From assembly GCA_028622995.1 (NCBI GenBank), contig JAJQJQ010000047.1, positions 62,001-126,000 on the forward strand: a DNA stretch of 64,000 nucleotides. The letters run 5' to 3'. Below, one piece after another: positions 1 through 21,300 of the stretch. Position 1 is the stretch's first letter; each line of letters begins with the position of its first letter. This DNA is from Panagrolaimus kolymaensis (Eukaryota; Nematoda; Chromadorea; Rhabditida; Panagrolaimidae). The notes beneath the pieces are model-generated. The model was given only the letters and a program-made list of their open reading frames with translations, made no database searches and was not told the origin of the DNA. Position numbers and translations under genes: made by a program.

Positions 1-1053
1 TCTGCATAGTAAACATCATGGATGCTTTCATATCTTAGCTGTTTATTCCATTGAAAGATTTTTTCTAAAAGTATTTATAAACTTTAAATTTTGCATTCTC
101 ACATCATTTTTTTCTTCTTCTATGACATGCTTGCTTCGCGCTAACAAAATCAAACAAACATTATGCAACATTATTTTTTATACGAACGGTTGCGTTAATA
201 TAACCGTTTTTAAAAAAAATGGAACAAAAACATTTCTCTCTCAAAGAATGTTGATTTAAAGGTGACTCAAAGGTTCACAAAGAATGTGAGGAAAGTATTT
301 GGTTAAAAAAACTTATATTCTTTTTCCTTTCTAACTTTGTTATTTAAAATGTTCAAAAACCCGATTGGTAAAATTTTGATTCATTTTTTAAATTAATAAA
401 GTAATAATTTCGGTAATTTAAGTTTATTTTATCAGTTTTTTTAAATATATTTTTTTAAATGAAAAGCTATGGTTTTTTCTACTCTTTTTTTATTCAAGAG
501 TCGTGTCAAGAGAACTTTTAAATAAAAGCAGCCATTTTCCTCTTTTTTTTTCTCTTACTTAACTTTGCGAAAGGCTTTGAAATGTTAAAAAAAGAAAGTT
601 ACTTTCGTTTTTAAAAAACCATCCTTGAAAAGGAAAATTTTATAAAATAAAAAACACTGTTACAAAAACCCTTAAATAAAAAAGAATTTTTCTATCCATT
701 TGCTTGAATTTTAAAAAAGATTTACTATCATTTTTTAAAATTTGAATTCACCTTTGTTTTACCTTTTCCACTTTTTTGTTATTGTCCGTCGCATAACTTT
801 GGTTGCTGAGGAGATTACTTTTCTCTTACTTAAAGAATTATTTTACTTTTTTTATTGATTTTCATTTTTCCAAAATACATCACCCATTTTAATTTCTGTC
901 TATTTTACTAACGTTCTTCAGCGTTTTTTAATTGCAAAAATGTTTTGAACCCTGCAAAATTTAAACTCGCATTTATAAACCAATCGATCGATAAATTTTA
1001 TTTTATTCTTATATTTAGGAAAATAATTGGAACCCGTTTTACAAGAAACGAAG
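1..1053. other. AT-rich flank, no gene recognised
   Basis: No reading frame with protein-like composition was found on either strand. The stretch holds A/T runs. A good splice acceptor (TTTAG at 1014-1018) lies before the phosphatase, so an upstream exon of that gene could exist, but the phosphatase frame has a TAA just after this acceptor and I could not join an earlier exon. Confidence 0.5.
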
Positions 1054-2165
1054 ATGAGAGAAAATAATGTTTATTCATGTTCGGTTGGAGAAAGCCCAAT
1101 TAATTATATGCGAAATCGATATACAAATCGAATAACATGTAAGCATATTTATTTATAATAAAAAAATTTAATTAAAATAATTACTATGTATTATTTTTAA
1201 AGATAATTCAAATCGAGTCGTGTTGAATTCCACATCTAATAACCCTGATGGGTATATAAATGCTTCACATATCAAATATCCTGAAATTTCCACCTCCTAT
1301 ATTGCTTAGCAAGGTCCTTTACCAGAAACTTTGGAAGATTTTTGGGAAATGATTTGTCAATATAAAATTAAAGTTATTGCAATGTTATGCAAATTTGTCG
1401 AAAGTAATTATGTAAGCTTTTTTGTTAAATTTAAAATTTGAATTTGTAAAAAAACTTTTCCCTTTATTTATTTATTTTAGCCAAAATGTGAACAATATTG
1501 GCCAAAATCCGTGGGTGAAAGTAAAACTTTCGGAATTTTTTCTGTTACTTTTGTGAAAGAAAATATTTTTAATGAATTTTCACATCGCTTGCTAAAAGTT
1601 AAATCAAAAAAATATGGTGAAATTGAAATTCAACAATTACATTATACTCAATGGCCCGATTATGGATGTCCAAAAAATGAAAAAAATATTCTTCAACTTA
1701 TTGAACAAATGAATATTTTGCATAATTCAGCTGATTTTCTTTCACCAATTTTGGTTCATTGCAGGTTTAACTTTTTACTCATTTTTATATATTTTTTAGC
1801 ACTTTTTCTCTTTTCTTTTTATAGCGCTGGCTGTGGAAGAACTGGCACGGTTATAGCTTTAAATATCATCCGCGAACTTATGAACAAAAAGGTTGGTAAA
1901 ATAAATTTATTTATAATTTCTCTTTAAAGTTTTTAAGAATGTTTTTTTATCTTCAGGAACCAATTAAAATTGATATTGAACAATTAATTATGAATTTAAG
2001 AAAGCGAAGACCTGCAATGGTTGAAACTGAGGTTTTTTTGCTTCATTTAAATTGCAACAATAATCATAAATTAAAAACTTTTAGGATCAATTTCAATTAT
2101 TAAATAAATGTTTCGAGGTGTATTCTCAGAAACTCCTAGAGTCGTCTTCAGCAAAACAAAAATGA
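1054..2165 (+). pseudogene. Protein tyrosine phosphatase, six exons, in-frame stop
   Basis: Classical protein tyrosine phosphatase catalytic domain, which removes phosphate from phosphotyrosine through a cysteine-phosphate intermediate. Exons that keep frame are 1054-1138, 1203-1411, 1481-1764, 1825-1891, 1957-2031 and 2085-2165, giving 266 codons, close to one bare domain. Visible motifs are RNRY (substrate loop), IA-x-QGPL, the WPD loop (general acid Asp at about codon 158), the signature HCSAGCGRTG with catalytic Cys at codon 192 and Arg 198, and a Q-loop-like MVETEDQF. Introns have GT..AG borders, and one splits the Ser of the signature. The odd point is codon 64, in the x of IA-x-QGPL: it is TAG (1307-1309), so a plain translation stops before the active site. 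An AATAAA lies at 2179-2184. It could be a young pseudogene, a base-calling error or readthrough. ATG 1054 is the first in-frame start, but upstream coding cannot be excluded. Such single-domain PTPs form large families in nematodes. Confidence 0.85.
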
Positions 2166-2427
2166 ATATTTACTAACAAATAAATTCTTAAGTTATAATT
2201 TATAAATTAAACAAGGCTTTAATTATTCCATTTTTAATCACATTGTATTGATTTTTATTAAAACCTTTTTAACAATAAATTATTCTTGAGCGTCGATGAT
2301 GTAATGATTAGTAAATAATTTTTTTATCACTGCTTCAAACCTAAATAATCAATTTGAAGGGCTTGAACTCTTCGAGAAATTTTATCAGAAATACAAGAAA
2401 AGCAAAATTTTCCAATAATTTTATATA

Positions 2428-2630
2428 CCTTAAGTAAAATAAGTTTCTAGATCCTACAAATTAAATTTTAAACTAAAAAACAAAATATACAAATATAAAA
2501 GTTAAAATATTCAAAAAATATATAAAATTAAAGATTAGCTACTAACTTTGTAGCAAAAGAAAAAAAAGCAGCAAACGAAAAATTCGATAGCTTTTTTTAT
2601 ATACGTTTATTCGGGCATTGCGATTCTTTT
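2428..2630 (+). repeat. Dispersed repeat, copy 1
   Basis: This segment aligns by eye with 3377-3582: both run through AAGTAA, a GTTTCTA block, AAATTTTAAACTA, AAAGTTAAAATATTCAAAAA, AGCAAAAGAAAAAAA and end in TATTCGG..GTTGTGATTC or its close variant. Divergence is clear (substitutions and small indels), so the duplication is old. No terminal repeats or coding capacity were seen. Confidence 0.7.
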
Positions 2631-3376
2631 TTTTCTTCTGATTATTGGTACATGTTATTTTTTTCGCGCTAAAAAAAGCAAAACCCAAAAACCTTGGTTC
2701 TTTGCCGTCGCATAGTTGGAAATTCATCGGAGAAATAAGATATTTCAACAAAGAAAAATTGATCAATCAAGTTTTACTCCTTTGAAATTCAAACATAAGA
2801 AAAAGGCAAAAGAAAATGCATCTTTTCTCTGACTGACTCAAATAGATATTCCCACAGCCGAAGCTGTCATTTTTTTCACTATATGTCTTAGGTCACATCT
2901 TTGTTAAAGTAACAACACTGTTGTTGTCATTTGCAAAAAAAAAAGAGGGCTGTAACTTCGCCTTTATGATTTTTTATTTCTAATTACAAAACTTTTACAA
3001 TTTTCTATAAACAAAAAAAGTCTATTTTTAAATTTTTGACTTTTATAATTAATTAGCTTACAACGGCAATCTATTAAAAAAAACAATTAGGAAAGCTAAT
3101 ATGTTTGTATAAGTTACCTTGTTTGATGATACTTATTTTGCCTTTCACAAATTTTTTTTTGTGCGCGATTTAAATATGCTCTAACGACTTGGAAATTTAT
3201 TCCTTAAACAACAGAATTGAAAAGTTTTTAACGACTTTTGCTGGCATTCCAAATTTAGGATAATTGACGGGTTTGACTTTTATTAAAGTTTTTGTTAACT
3301 TTTTTGTTAGTTTGTTCTTTTGAAATCATGAAGTTGAAAAAAATTCATTTTAAAATAGTTTTTTAAGAATTTATTA

Positions 3377-3582
3377 ACTTCAAGTAATATACGTTTCTAA
3401 AACCTATAAACCAGATTTTAAACTAATTAACAAAATATATAAAAAGCAAAGTTAAAATATTCAAAAAAAATTATTTAAAGCTAAAGATTCACCACTTTCT
3501 TTATCGCAAAAGAAAAAAAGCCGCGGACAAAAAATCAATAGTCTTTTTTAAAATACATATATTCGGCCGTTGTGATTCATTT
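3377..3582 (+). repeat. Dispersed repeat, copy 2
   Basis: Direct-orientation partner of 2428-2630, about 950 bp away. The best kept blocks are the run around AGTTAAAATATTCAAAAA and the TATTCGG end. Function unknown; it may be a decayed transposable element or a segmental duplication of the intergenic DNA. Confidence 0.65.
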
Positions 3583-4222
3583 TTGTAAAAGAAAACTAAC
3601 TAACGCTTTTTAATTTGTAAAACATCCGTGAAAAAAAAAGGATGCAAAATTTTTCTTTTAATTTAATCAGCCGAGCATTAAAATATATACTGTGAATAAC
3701 TTTGATCCCATTGAATAATTATTGATTTCAATATTTTCATTTAGACTTTTAATTCGATCATTAAAATGTTCAATTAGAATTATTGCTAAAATTTTTTCGA
3801 GTTAAGGGTTTGATAGCTTTAGTGGTGCTTAAATATCCTATGCATCGAATTAAATGTGGTCGCTCATTATGGACTTTTCTAATAGCCGCTTTAGAAAAAA
3901 TATTTAAAATATTCAAAAAAAGAAGGAAAAAACAACAAACATAAATACAAAAACTTTGGCAATCAAAATTTGGCCATTCTTAAAAAGCGAAGTTTTTTCA
4001 GTGATCTAAAAAGTTTAACAAAATTTTAGACAACACCAAAGCATTTTATCTTTAATTATTTTCTATTTCTTTATTTAGACTTTCAAGTGTCTTATGTGCT
4101 TCGTAGCATTGAATATTTGCTTTTCAAAAAAAATTTTTCTTTCTTTTTGATTCGAAAGGTTACTTTTTTGACGATGCTTAATTTAGATATTTCTTTTTTC
4201 ATCAACCGAAAAGGATCTTTAT

Positions 4223-4978
4223 CTAGCATAAAACAAAATAGTTGGCGCCAGCAGCAAAATGGATAGCATCCAAGTTTGCCGGCGCATTAAAAATAGAGAA
4301 TTCTACAAATTTCATTGTAAAATTTATTTTACACATTTTTTCAGCTGTATCCGAATCAAAGCATTCACTTAAACTATTTGTAGAATAAGAATTTACTGGA
4401 GATGAATGGCTTAAAATTCTTTCTTAATAATATTCAAAAGTTAGAAAAACTTACAAAATTAACCAAAGAATATTTGGGGTTAGGGCTAATAATTCATCAA
4501 ATTTAACCACAGAGTCATCTAATCTTTTCACGATTAAACCCGCTAATTGCAACTGTGTCATTTTTGGTGATGAAACCAAAATTTTGTATTCATCTAAAGT
4601 TAGCGTAAAATTTTCACCATGAGAAAGAAGCGTAAGTGAGTTAAGATCACAGAGCCATAATGATTTCACGAATAACGAATCCACTTTAGGCAAACTAATA
4701 CAATTATAAGCAAAAAATTTAAGCCCCATAGAAATTAATTCGTATATTGGGAACTTGTTTCTATGAATTATAGTAGAATCAGTCGCATGCTTCCAAAAAG
4801 CATCATATAATTGAAAAACCGGAATAATTTTGATTTTCAAGAAAAAATATTTGCAAGTTGAATAAAGTTTATTTAAAAGGCAAGGATTTGGTTTAGGATT
4901 TTCACAAATATACAAAATTACCCATCTCGGAAGGGAAAAATTTTGGGTTACTGCATCTTTGGTTGAAAAATAAGACAT
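4223..4978 (-). CDS. F-box-associated-like nematode protein (two exons)
   Basis: Predicted 224-aa protein from exons 4978-4455 and 4373-4223, joined in frame over an 81-bp intron (donor GTAAGT, acceptor AATAG). The blocks PRWVILYICENPKPNPCLL and LYSTCKYFF resemble a large family of F-box-associated-like proteins that I recall from root-knot nematodes, in which a run near 'LPRW..' is followed by 'CKYFF..NPI' and leucine-rich C-terminal segments. No clear F-box motif lies at the N-terminus, so this is a partial or divergent member, or a 5' exon is missing. ATG 4978 was chosen because the frame upstream opens only from a GTG and is closed by TGA near 5035. No signal peptide or membrane segment is evident. 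Function is not known; F-box family members usually select substrates for ubiquitin ligases, but that is not shown here. Confidence 0.6.
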
Positions 4979-6597
4979 TTCAAATAAAAAATTTAATTCA
5001 ACGAAATCCACAACAAAAGTGCAAAGAAATCAGGAAAACTTTGGGTTGTGACACAAATCAATAATGAAACAGCTGCAGCTGTGCCTTTTTTTTCATCTTT
5101 TTTAGTTAGAGGTCAAAACAGCCATCAACAAAAAACATTTAGTCACAAGTAAAAAGAATTGGTGGGATGAACTCATTTTTAGGTAGTGTCAAATATTAAC
5201 CGGTGAATTGTTTTTTTTTTTTTTTTGCTATCTTTCATGTTTTCATGGTTACTAATTTTTTTATAACAATGAAAAATTTTAGTTTTTGGACAATCATTTT
5301 TTCCTAAAATTTTATTGATTTTGTTTGTTGCAAACATTAAAAAATGTTTCAACAAATAAAAAGCCGCAGGTTCCAAATGATTTTTTTTGACGTTTATGTA
5401 TTTTAATTAAATTTTTATTTTTTCATTAATACAAAACAAAAGAAACATATAATTGTATGAAATAAAAAAAAATGCCATTTAACTTTTATATATAAAAAAA
5501 ATCGATGAGACTAGCCAAAAGAAAAATGTACAAACAAATAATCAAACAAACAACGAACGTTTATTGGTCATGCGCGGCGGCGGCTAAAAACAAAATGGAT
5601 AGAAAAAGAATGAAGAAAAAGTGGATTGAAGGAATAATAATAATGTGAGGAGGATAGTTACTTTTTAAAGAAGAACGCATGAAAGAAAAAAAAATAATAC
5701 TTTAAAAAAAGAATAATACTTTTAATAAAATAAAAAATAATTCGATGGTGGATAAATGATTTCTACAAACAAAAACTTGGGCAATCATTTAATCTATTTT
5801 TTGATATGGAAAATTAAATAAAAAACTTAGAGAAGAAAAGTTTAAAAAATGTTACAGTAATTTTCGTTGTGGAAAAAGGTTTGACAAAAAATTCCTCAAA
5901 AAATCAGAACAATTTTTGCGACAAAATATTAAAATTAGCTTAACATGTCTCTGATTATTTGAAAAAGCGAGTGTTGCCAAAAACTTGCTTTTGCTCAAAT
6001 TTTCAAAAAAGTGCTAAAATGTTTGTTTTTAATTAATTTAATGGGAAAAAATGAATTTAGATCGTAAATAAAAGTTTTTAATACTTTTATTTTTATTTTT
6101 TATAATATAAAACCAAAATGCCAAAACACCGGCTTGAGCAAATGAAAAAGTTAAAAGAAATTTAAAATTACAGGTTTAAAAACGCCCACTGAGGTTTGAA
6201 AGAAATAAAGAAAAAATTAATACAGTGAATTCGAGAAAACCAAAAAATGCGGGTGAAAAGAAAATCTAAAAAAGCCTCATTCCATTTAGCAAAAAAAGAC
6301 ATAAGTGACGACAGACAGTATAGTTTCGATGTCAAAAAAAAAATTGGATACATAATTTTTATGTTTTTTACATATTTAAATACAAACAAAAAAAAAAAGA
6401 AAAAAAAGATAGAAAATAGAAAAAAGTTGAAAGAACCAATCTTGATGGAGAAAAAAAATGAGAGCGTTGTTTGAAGGATAGAAAAAAGAATATATAAATG
6501 AATGAATGGGAATAATAAAAGATAAAAGTAATAATACAAAATTCGGCAAAACATTAAAAAAAATTTACATATAAAAAGTTTAAATTTATTTAATTAT
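4979..6597. other. Intergenic spacer between two minus-strand genes
   Basis: A/T-run-rich DNA with no supported gene. It includes a small GC-rich island near 5570-5585 (CGCGGCGGCGGC) in otherwise AT-rich sequence. The left end contains CAGCTGCAGCTG near 5070, an E-box-type palindrome. The right end should hold the 3' UTR of the SoxD gene; an AATAAA on the minus strand lies within the first 20 bases after its stop. Confidence 0.5.
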
Positions 6598-14514
<7,917 letters not shown>

Positions 14515-14527
14515 ACTAAAAAACACA
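14515..14527 (-). promoter_or_regulatory. Splice acceptor abutting the SoxD start codon
   Basis: On the minus strand TTTTTTAG sits one base before the ATG. An acceptor this close to a start is what a trans-spliced leader site, or the end of a 5' UTR intron, looks like in nematodes. It implies that transcription starts further upstream than the ATG. Confidence 0.5.
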
Positions 14528-14820
14528 AGAAAAAAATTTAGTTATATTTTTTTATTTTAATGTTTTGTTTTCTTTTTTTTTGCTCGTACACAAGAGACAA
14601 AGAAAAATAGAGAGATAGAAAGATATATTTTTGTGTTTTTGTTAACAAAAAAAAATATTTTTGTAAGTCAAAGAAAGAGAGATAGATGGGGATAATAAAA
14701 AACAAAGCAACCAACAGCAGAGGCAGAAGGGCAAGGACGAAATAAAAATATATTGGAAAATATCATACAAAAAAATAGTGAAGAGAGAAAAGGCTTTTGT
14801 TATTGTGTTTTCATTTTTTT

Positions 14821-14834
14821 ACACGCGCGCGCGC
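14821..14834 (+). repeat. ACAC(GC)n microsatellite
   Basis: ACACGCGCGCGCGC, an alternating purine-pyrimidine tract able to adopt Z-DNA, only about 300 bp upstream of the SoxD start. A second CG-type tract (TGCGCGCGCG) occurs at 30041-30050. Confidence 0.85.
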
Positions 14835-16557
14835 TTACGATACAACATTTAAATAAAGAGAAAGAATTAAACGAAGATCGCTTAAAAAATGTAAAAAAAG
14901 TTTAAGCAGAAAATAGAAAATTTGCATAATAAATTTGCCAAAGAGTTGACTCCTAAATTAAAAGTTAATTGAGGCATATTCGTGATGAGAGACATAGTTG
15001 TTGGTTTTTCGAGAACATACATGTTTAAAATCAAAAAAAAAACTATTCTTTGATTGAAACAAAAAAGAAAATAAAAAGCAAGCGACCCTTCTCAAGTTTG
15101 GCAAATATTCTTATCTCTGATTATCCTTTTTTTGTCATTTGTTATTATAATACCTTAAAGGTCAATAACCTACCGACGAATACAATACAAGTACCTATTA
15201 TTATTATCTCGAACCCCTCAAACATAAAAAAAAAAACAATAAATGAATGTCTCATTTTCATTTTCAAAGCAAGTATGTATCTAAGCGCAAAGTCATGTCT
15301 CTGTTTCACTGTCATTTAATTTTTTTATTTGATTCAAAGAAAAGTAAAATAAAAGAAAGGTAAAATAATGAAATATAATTTTATTTTACAACAACTAACT
15401 TAATGCACTCATAAAACAGTCAGTAAGTCAGTCAATAACCTAACAACTACCATTACTCTAGAACCAAATAAAAAACCTCAGAAAAAAAGAAACAACAAAC
15501 ACAAAACATTATTCACCTGAAAAAAAGCAGCAACTTTAGCCTAAAAAAATTTAAAAGCTTTTATTTTCATTTTTATATTTTTATTCTTAAAAAAAATGGT
15601 TTTTCTAAATGACTCTCTTTAAAATGGAATAAAAGAAAAGACAAATGCTGCTGCACAGAAAGAATTAAACACGCAATAAAACAAGACAAGACACTACCAA
15701 CCAAATATGTACTGTAATGGATGGATATGGAGAGAAAGAGCTTATGAATAATTTTGTGAGCTTTTATTTTTTTGCGGGAAAAAGAATAATAAAATGAAGA
15801 TGGCAAAAAAAGCTTTATAGTGTCGCTAAAATTTTTGGATTGTGCCATCTTCGTTTTTCTTCAGGTAGGGGGAGAATAGAAAAATAAAAATGGAGACTTA
15901 GACTCCGGAAATTATAAACATCAAAAAATAATGGTTTTTTTGTGACAAAAAGAAAAAGAAAAATGGTGGTAGCAGTGCTAAGAAATGAATCAAAATCCAT
16001 TAAGCTTTCTTTTGCTGCTTCTTCAAAAGTAGCAAAGGTAGGATGAAGAAGAAGAAAAAAGGCAAATTGCGCAGAATAAAAAAAATGTTGGAAAGTCATA
16101 GTCTCATTCTCTTGGAAAATTATTATTGCGTGCTTGGAATTCATTTCTTTGAATTTATGAATGATAAAGTTTTTAAGAAAATTAATGGTAGACGAAGGAA
16201 GGATTATATTCACAATACGATGAATTATGAGATTGTCTTTGGTGAAAAATATGATTTAAAAGCATGACTAAATAAATATGTAGGGGAAGAATAAAAACTT
16301 GGTTAAAATTTTATAACAACTATCTTTTTTAATTTCCCTGCGAGACAAAGTCTAGATATAATGGAACGTCAAAAATTCAAAAAAAAGAAGGATGTTGTAA
16401 TTTAAAAAAAAATTCGTTTTTGGATTTTACTAAAGTTCTTTTTTTCAAAGAAGCAAAAATAGTGAATAAATCTGATGTCCCTTAACTAATATTTAAATAA
16501 CAAATAAAAAAAGAAGATAAACGACAAAGTAAGTAAGTGCCAGAACTTTAAGCAATT

Positions 16558-16575
16558 GTCGTCGTTGTCGTCGTT
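16558..16575 (+). repeat. GTCGTC-type trinucleotide repeat
   Basis: Two GTCGTC blocks separated by GTT, the complement of the CGACGAC words that recur through this region. Confidence 0.8.
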
Positions 16576-18376
16576 TTTGAAAAAAAATAATAGAAGCCCC
16601 TCTTTTCATTGTAAATTGTTGTTTTAAAATAAAATAAAAATGTATGCAAATTGGCGGGCTTTTTGGCTTATAAAAAAAAAGAATTACACAAGGAAAATAA
16701 AAAAAGCAAATTTAACTTTTGTTCTTTCAAATTTTTTGAAGAGACACAATTGCATTAAAGAAAAATTGTGTTTATTTTTTTAAACAAAAATGCCTGTATT
16801 TTTGTGTATTTTTTTTATTTCGATAGTCTCAAAAACTATGTATTTTGACAAAAGAAGCCGGAACATTTTTTTATTTGCAAAAGAAAAGAATAGAAAATGT
16901 TTTCGATGAATATTGTCGATCGCAGACTTAGATATATATTTTTTGTGTTTTAGAAAAAAGCGGCGAAAGAATAAAGGCCATGCGCTGCTGCCTTGCTTAG
17001 AGATAGCAAAAAAACAAAACAAAATAAAAAGTGTTGATTTTAAAAATATCATCGACGAAACAAAGGAAGCCACAAACCATCATCAAAAAAATATGGCCTC
17101 GAAAGAATGTTAAAAACACAGATAAAAAACAAAAAGAGAAGCAACAAAAGCGAGCGAGCACAAGTTTGATTGTAAAAAATATTTTGTGGTGGAACACGAT
17201 TGTTTTTAAGTTTTATTACAAAGAACAAAAAAATGTTGAGACCGACCGAGTTTTATAGAAAAGTACAGTAACCATGTATTTTTGAGGTTTAGATAGTAAA
17301 AGTTTGGGAAGGCTTCATTCATACTTTAAAAAATTTTTCTGAACGCGAAAAGTTGTGTTGAATTAAAAACCGAAAAATTTAAATCGTTTCGCACTTTTAT
17401 TATTTATTCGAATTTTTTGAATATCGTGATTCCTTAAATTTCAAAATGGCTAATTTTAATAAGAATTTTAAGCCAAAAGTTACTTCCTTCTTTTTACTTA
17501 ACATACGTACATAATTTTTTTAAAGGAAAAAGTAACAAAAGAACAAATATTTTTTACTAACAAAAATAGAAATGAATTGTTTTCATTTTTTACTTTTAAA
17601 TAAAAAGAAAAGATATTCTAAAAGAGAGATGAAGAAGCCATATTTCCCTAAAGTCAACAACAACCACCACTAACTTGTGCCAATAAATAAATGTGACATA
17701 ATACCCTACTCATCCATTCTCTTTTATTCTGCTTTTTTGTTATCCAAAAATAAAAACTTTTATTTTAGAAAGAAAAAATAGAGGACAAAGAAAAATGAAA
17801 AGTCACATAACTAATCGTTCATTATTTCATTTAGTTTTAGTTTAGTAAATTAATAATGAAATAATTTTCATTTTTTTTTTCATGCTTCAAGTTTCTTGTC
17901 ATCCATCATTTTTTCCATGGTTCATGGATTTTTTTTTTCTTCGTTAAAGGAAGGATGGATAATTGATAAGCGTGTCGTCGATGCTAATTATTTTTGTGTT
18001 TATGAAACTTTCTTTGTTTATCAAATTTATTTTTTTTTGTTTTGCAATTTTAATGAGAAAGAAAAAAATAAAAAGAGGATGGATGAAAAAAAGGATTTCA
18101 AAGTTAATGCCAAGGGCATCCTTACTTGCGAGAGGAGCTTCGTAACTTTTTTTTATTTGTTTCATTCTCTCTTCTTTTTTATTTTCTAAATAGCGCAAAA
18201 AAAAAGTAGTGAAGCACCGACGATGTTTTTCGAGCTTTTTTATTTTCGTTTATAAAACTAAAATTCTCCTTGTTTTATTTTATTTTTTTGTTTTGTTGCA
18301 TTGGATTCAATATGGCGGCGTATGGCAAAAAAAAAAAAAATACACAAGTGGATGGTGAATATTTTGTTGAATAATA

Positions 18377-18398
18377 GAGAATAGAATAGAATAGATAG
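18377..18398 (+). repeat. (GAATA)n minirepeat
   Basis: Four consecutive near-perfect GAATA units ending in GATAG. Simple repeat with no associated feature. Confidence 0.8.
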
Positions 18399-21300
18399 CC
18401 AGCCCCCTTCTGTGTATGTTTAAATTATATTTTTTTCGATAACATCTTTAGTTTTAATTTTTTTATCTTTTGTTAGAAAATAAAAGTAAAAGTAATGAAA
18501 AACAATTTTCCACAAAAAAGTGAAAGTAGTAATAGACATTTACAAATGAGAAAAAAAGTAGGAAAAAAAAGCTTTGTTTTGTTGGCAAAAAAATAAATAA
18601 AATAAAAGACTGCCATTTTTTGTTTAAAAACAAGCGAATGAAAATGGCAGAAAAGCAGACAAATAAATGCGAGTTGAAAAAAAGTAAAAAAGAAAGAATG
18701 AAAACAACCGTATTCTTTTTTTTCTGCTGGTAATCATAAATAAAGATTGGTGAATAACAAAAACTAATAAATAAAAGTGAAAATAGACTATTATTAATGA
18801 CACTTATTTTTATGACAATAAAAAAAACTTCTAAAAACTCAAAAAGAAATAAGTTAATCGCCAGTATTTAGAGTCATTTTAACAATTCTTAAAAATGAGA
18901 AAAGTGAACCCAAGAAAATATGGCTTCAAAAAACATAACAAGCAAATAAAATAAAAAATAAGTGTGCGCGAAAACGAAAAAAATAAAATTCCCACTTTTT
19001 TGGAACGAATAACCATTGTTTTGTTTTTTTCTCCGCCAAAAATATAAAGGAAAAATAAAAAAGACAGGAAAGAAACAATTGGTTATATTACGCATTCGAT
19101 TCTTCGATTTATTATTTTTTTTCGCGCATTCATTAAAAGAAACAAGCGAATGCGAAAGAGATCGGGTCAAAAACAAAAGAGCAAAAGTGGCGGTGCGCGA
19201 AATGAAAAAATCAAAGGGCGCTGCTAATAATGGCAATTTTTATTATTATAATTTTTAGTTGTGTAAAAAATAAAAAGGAAAAAGAAACGACGATGAAATA
19301 AAGCAAATTAAAGGGTTTCAAGAGGATCACACTCTTACTCTTGAATCGTTTGCTACTAATGGTCATCAAAAAAATGGCACGTAAAAAGCACAATTGAAAA
19401 AGGAACCTATGAACTCAAAAACTATTATTTTTTAGGTAACAAATTGAAGCAAAAATAAAACAAAATTCAACCTTTTTTTACTTTGTTGCTTTGCTTCTAA
19501 AATTAATAATCTAACAAATAGTCCCTTAAGAGACAAGCAATTGTCTTTTTTTTTGTTAAATAACGAAAAACGATAAAATCGACGAGGGGAGATTAGCCGC
19601 TGCCAAAAAAAAATAAATGAGAGAATAGAAAAAGGATAAATAAGAAAAAGGTAGGTAGGTATCAAAGTGCAATAACATAATATCTCATTCCAAACAATCA
19701 AAAAAGGATAGAATAAAAATATATATAATAAATATATTTTTATGTAAAAAAGAAAAGCTTAGAAACAGAGCCAGTAGCTTCAAAACAATTTTTTTTGTTA
19801 AGGTCGACTATTATTTATTTTTTTGTGTTCAAAACAAAAGGAAAAATAAAAAGATAGCCTCAAAAAGTCAAACAATAAATTTTTTTTAGACATTTACACA
19901 CATTGTGTAAAGATTAATAAAATTCCCTTTTACCCATGAGTATATTAACTTTTATTTTTTCCTTGTTGCGCAAAGAAGAAAATAATGAAAAAATTGTTGA
20001 TGTCAAACTAACAAAAAAGTGAAACAGAAAAAAAAGTGGCGCAAATGGCTTTGACACTATTGCCAGCTGATTTTATTTATGCTAATTGAGCTTTCTTTTC
20101 TTTCTGGCTTTTTTCTTTAAACCTTTGAAGAAGAAAAAAACGTGAATAAGAAGGCTGCTTGTTGTTTGACGTGAATGTTGTTGGTTTTTTGTTATTTTAA
20201 ATAAGAACCAAGACGCGAGAATGAAAAAAGAAAATTCTATATACTCCACTCAGATTTCACGGAAATTGTCAAGCATTAAAATAAAAAACCGAAAGAAAGA
20301 AATTTATAAAAAAAATGCCAGGTGTCTTTCTAAACTAACCAAAGTTATATTTATTCCAAAAATGGCGTCTTTTGTCTCAGTAATAAAGAAGTAACGAAAT
20401 AAAAAAAACAAAAATGTAAACATCAGAGAACTAAAAATCTTAAAAATCAGCTGCTATATGACAAAAAATTGTCCTATAAAAATAGGCTACACTTAATTTC
20501 TAATCAGATAAAAGTATATATTTTTTTATAAACCGCCTAATGGTTAATTTTCTAACAGCCATAAAAAAATTTTCCTTACAAACAAAAAATATTGCCAAAC
20601 TTAAACAATAGTAAAAAAAAAGTAAAAGTAAAAACAAAAAACTCCTTGTTCTTGCTGCTTTTTTTTTGCGGCAGCGAGGTGACAGTACTGTCACTTTTTA
20701 TCAAAGTCGTCGCGCTTATTTTTTTTGTTGTACTTGTCATTGTCATTTTTTGTCTTTTCCTTCTTTGCCGCCGAAAGAATTCCATTACTACGACAATGCG
20801 TCAAGAAGCTACGACAATCAACAATGACATTCTTTCTTTCTTATTATTTCTTTTTCATGGTAAAAACTTTTCAGACTTTTTTGGTTCAAAGTTACTTTTT
20901 TAGAGAAAAGCCGAAGTAAGTAAAAAATTAGAAAGTAAGAAAAATAAAAATTTTAAAACTGAAAAAATGGTCGTTAAAAAATCCAACTAATTTTTTTTTA
21001 TTGTGTATTAGTAAATGTTTATTGCCCTCATTCTTGTTCACCTTTTTTCCTTTCTTAAAAAAATGAGAATAATAAAACTACCGTTTAAAAATATTTATAT
21101 ATTTAATTTTAATGCCATTTCTTGTCTTTCTTATTTTTTTCTTAGCTGTTGTTGCCAATGAGATTTTTCGAAATAAAGAAAAGAAAAGGCTCTTTGATAA
21201 TAGAGTTTTCAGGGTTTTTTGTTTTATTCTTTTAAAAGATAATCAAGTTTTTTGCCTTAGGCCATTGTGCCACTGCTTTTGTCGAATAGCTTTTTTTTCT

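Larger units (their letters stand above)
2166..4222. other. Intergenic, contains a diverged duplicated segment
   Basis: No coding region supported between the phosphatase and the F-box-like gene. A short frame on the minus strand at 2542-2766 is low-complexity and lies in one copy of the repeat pair described separately. A perfect small inverted repeat (AACAAC..GTTGTT) occurs at about 2911. Confidence 0.5.

Noticed and set aside
15815..16213. 132-codon minus-strand frame in the gene-poor region
   Set aside because: Low-complexity Phe/Leu-rich translation with an overlapping frame on the other strand; no splice partner or domain.
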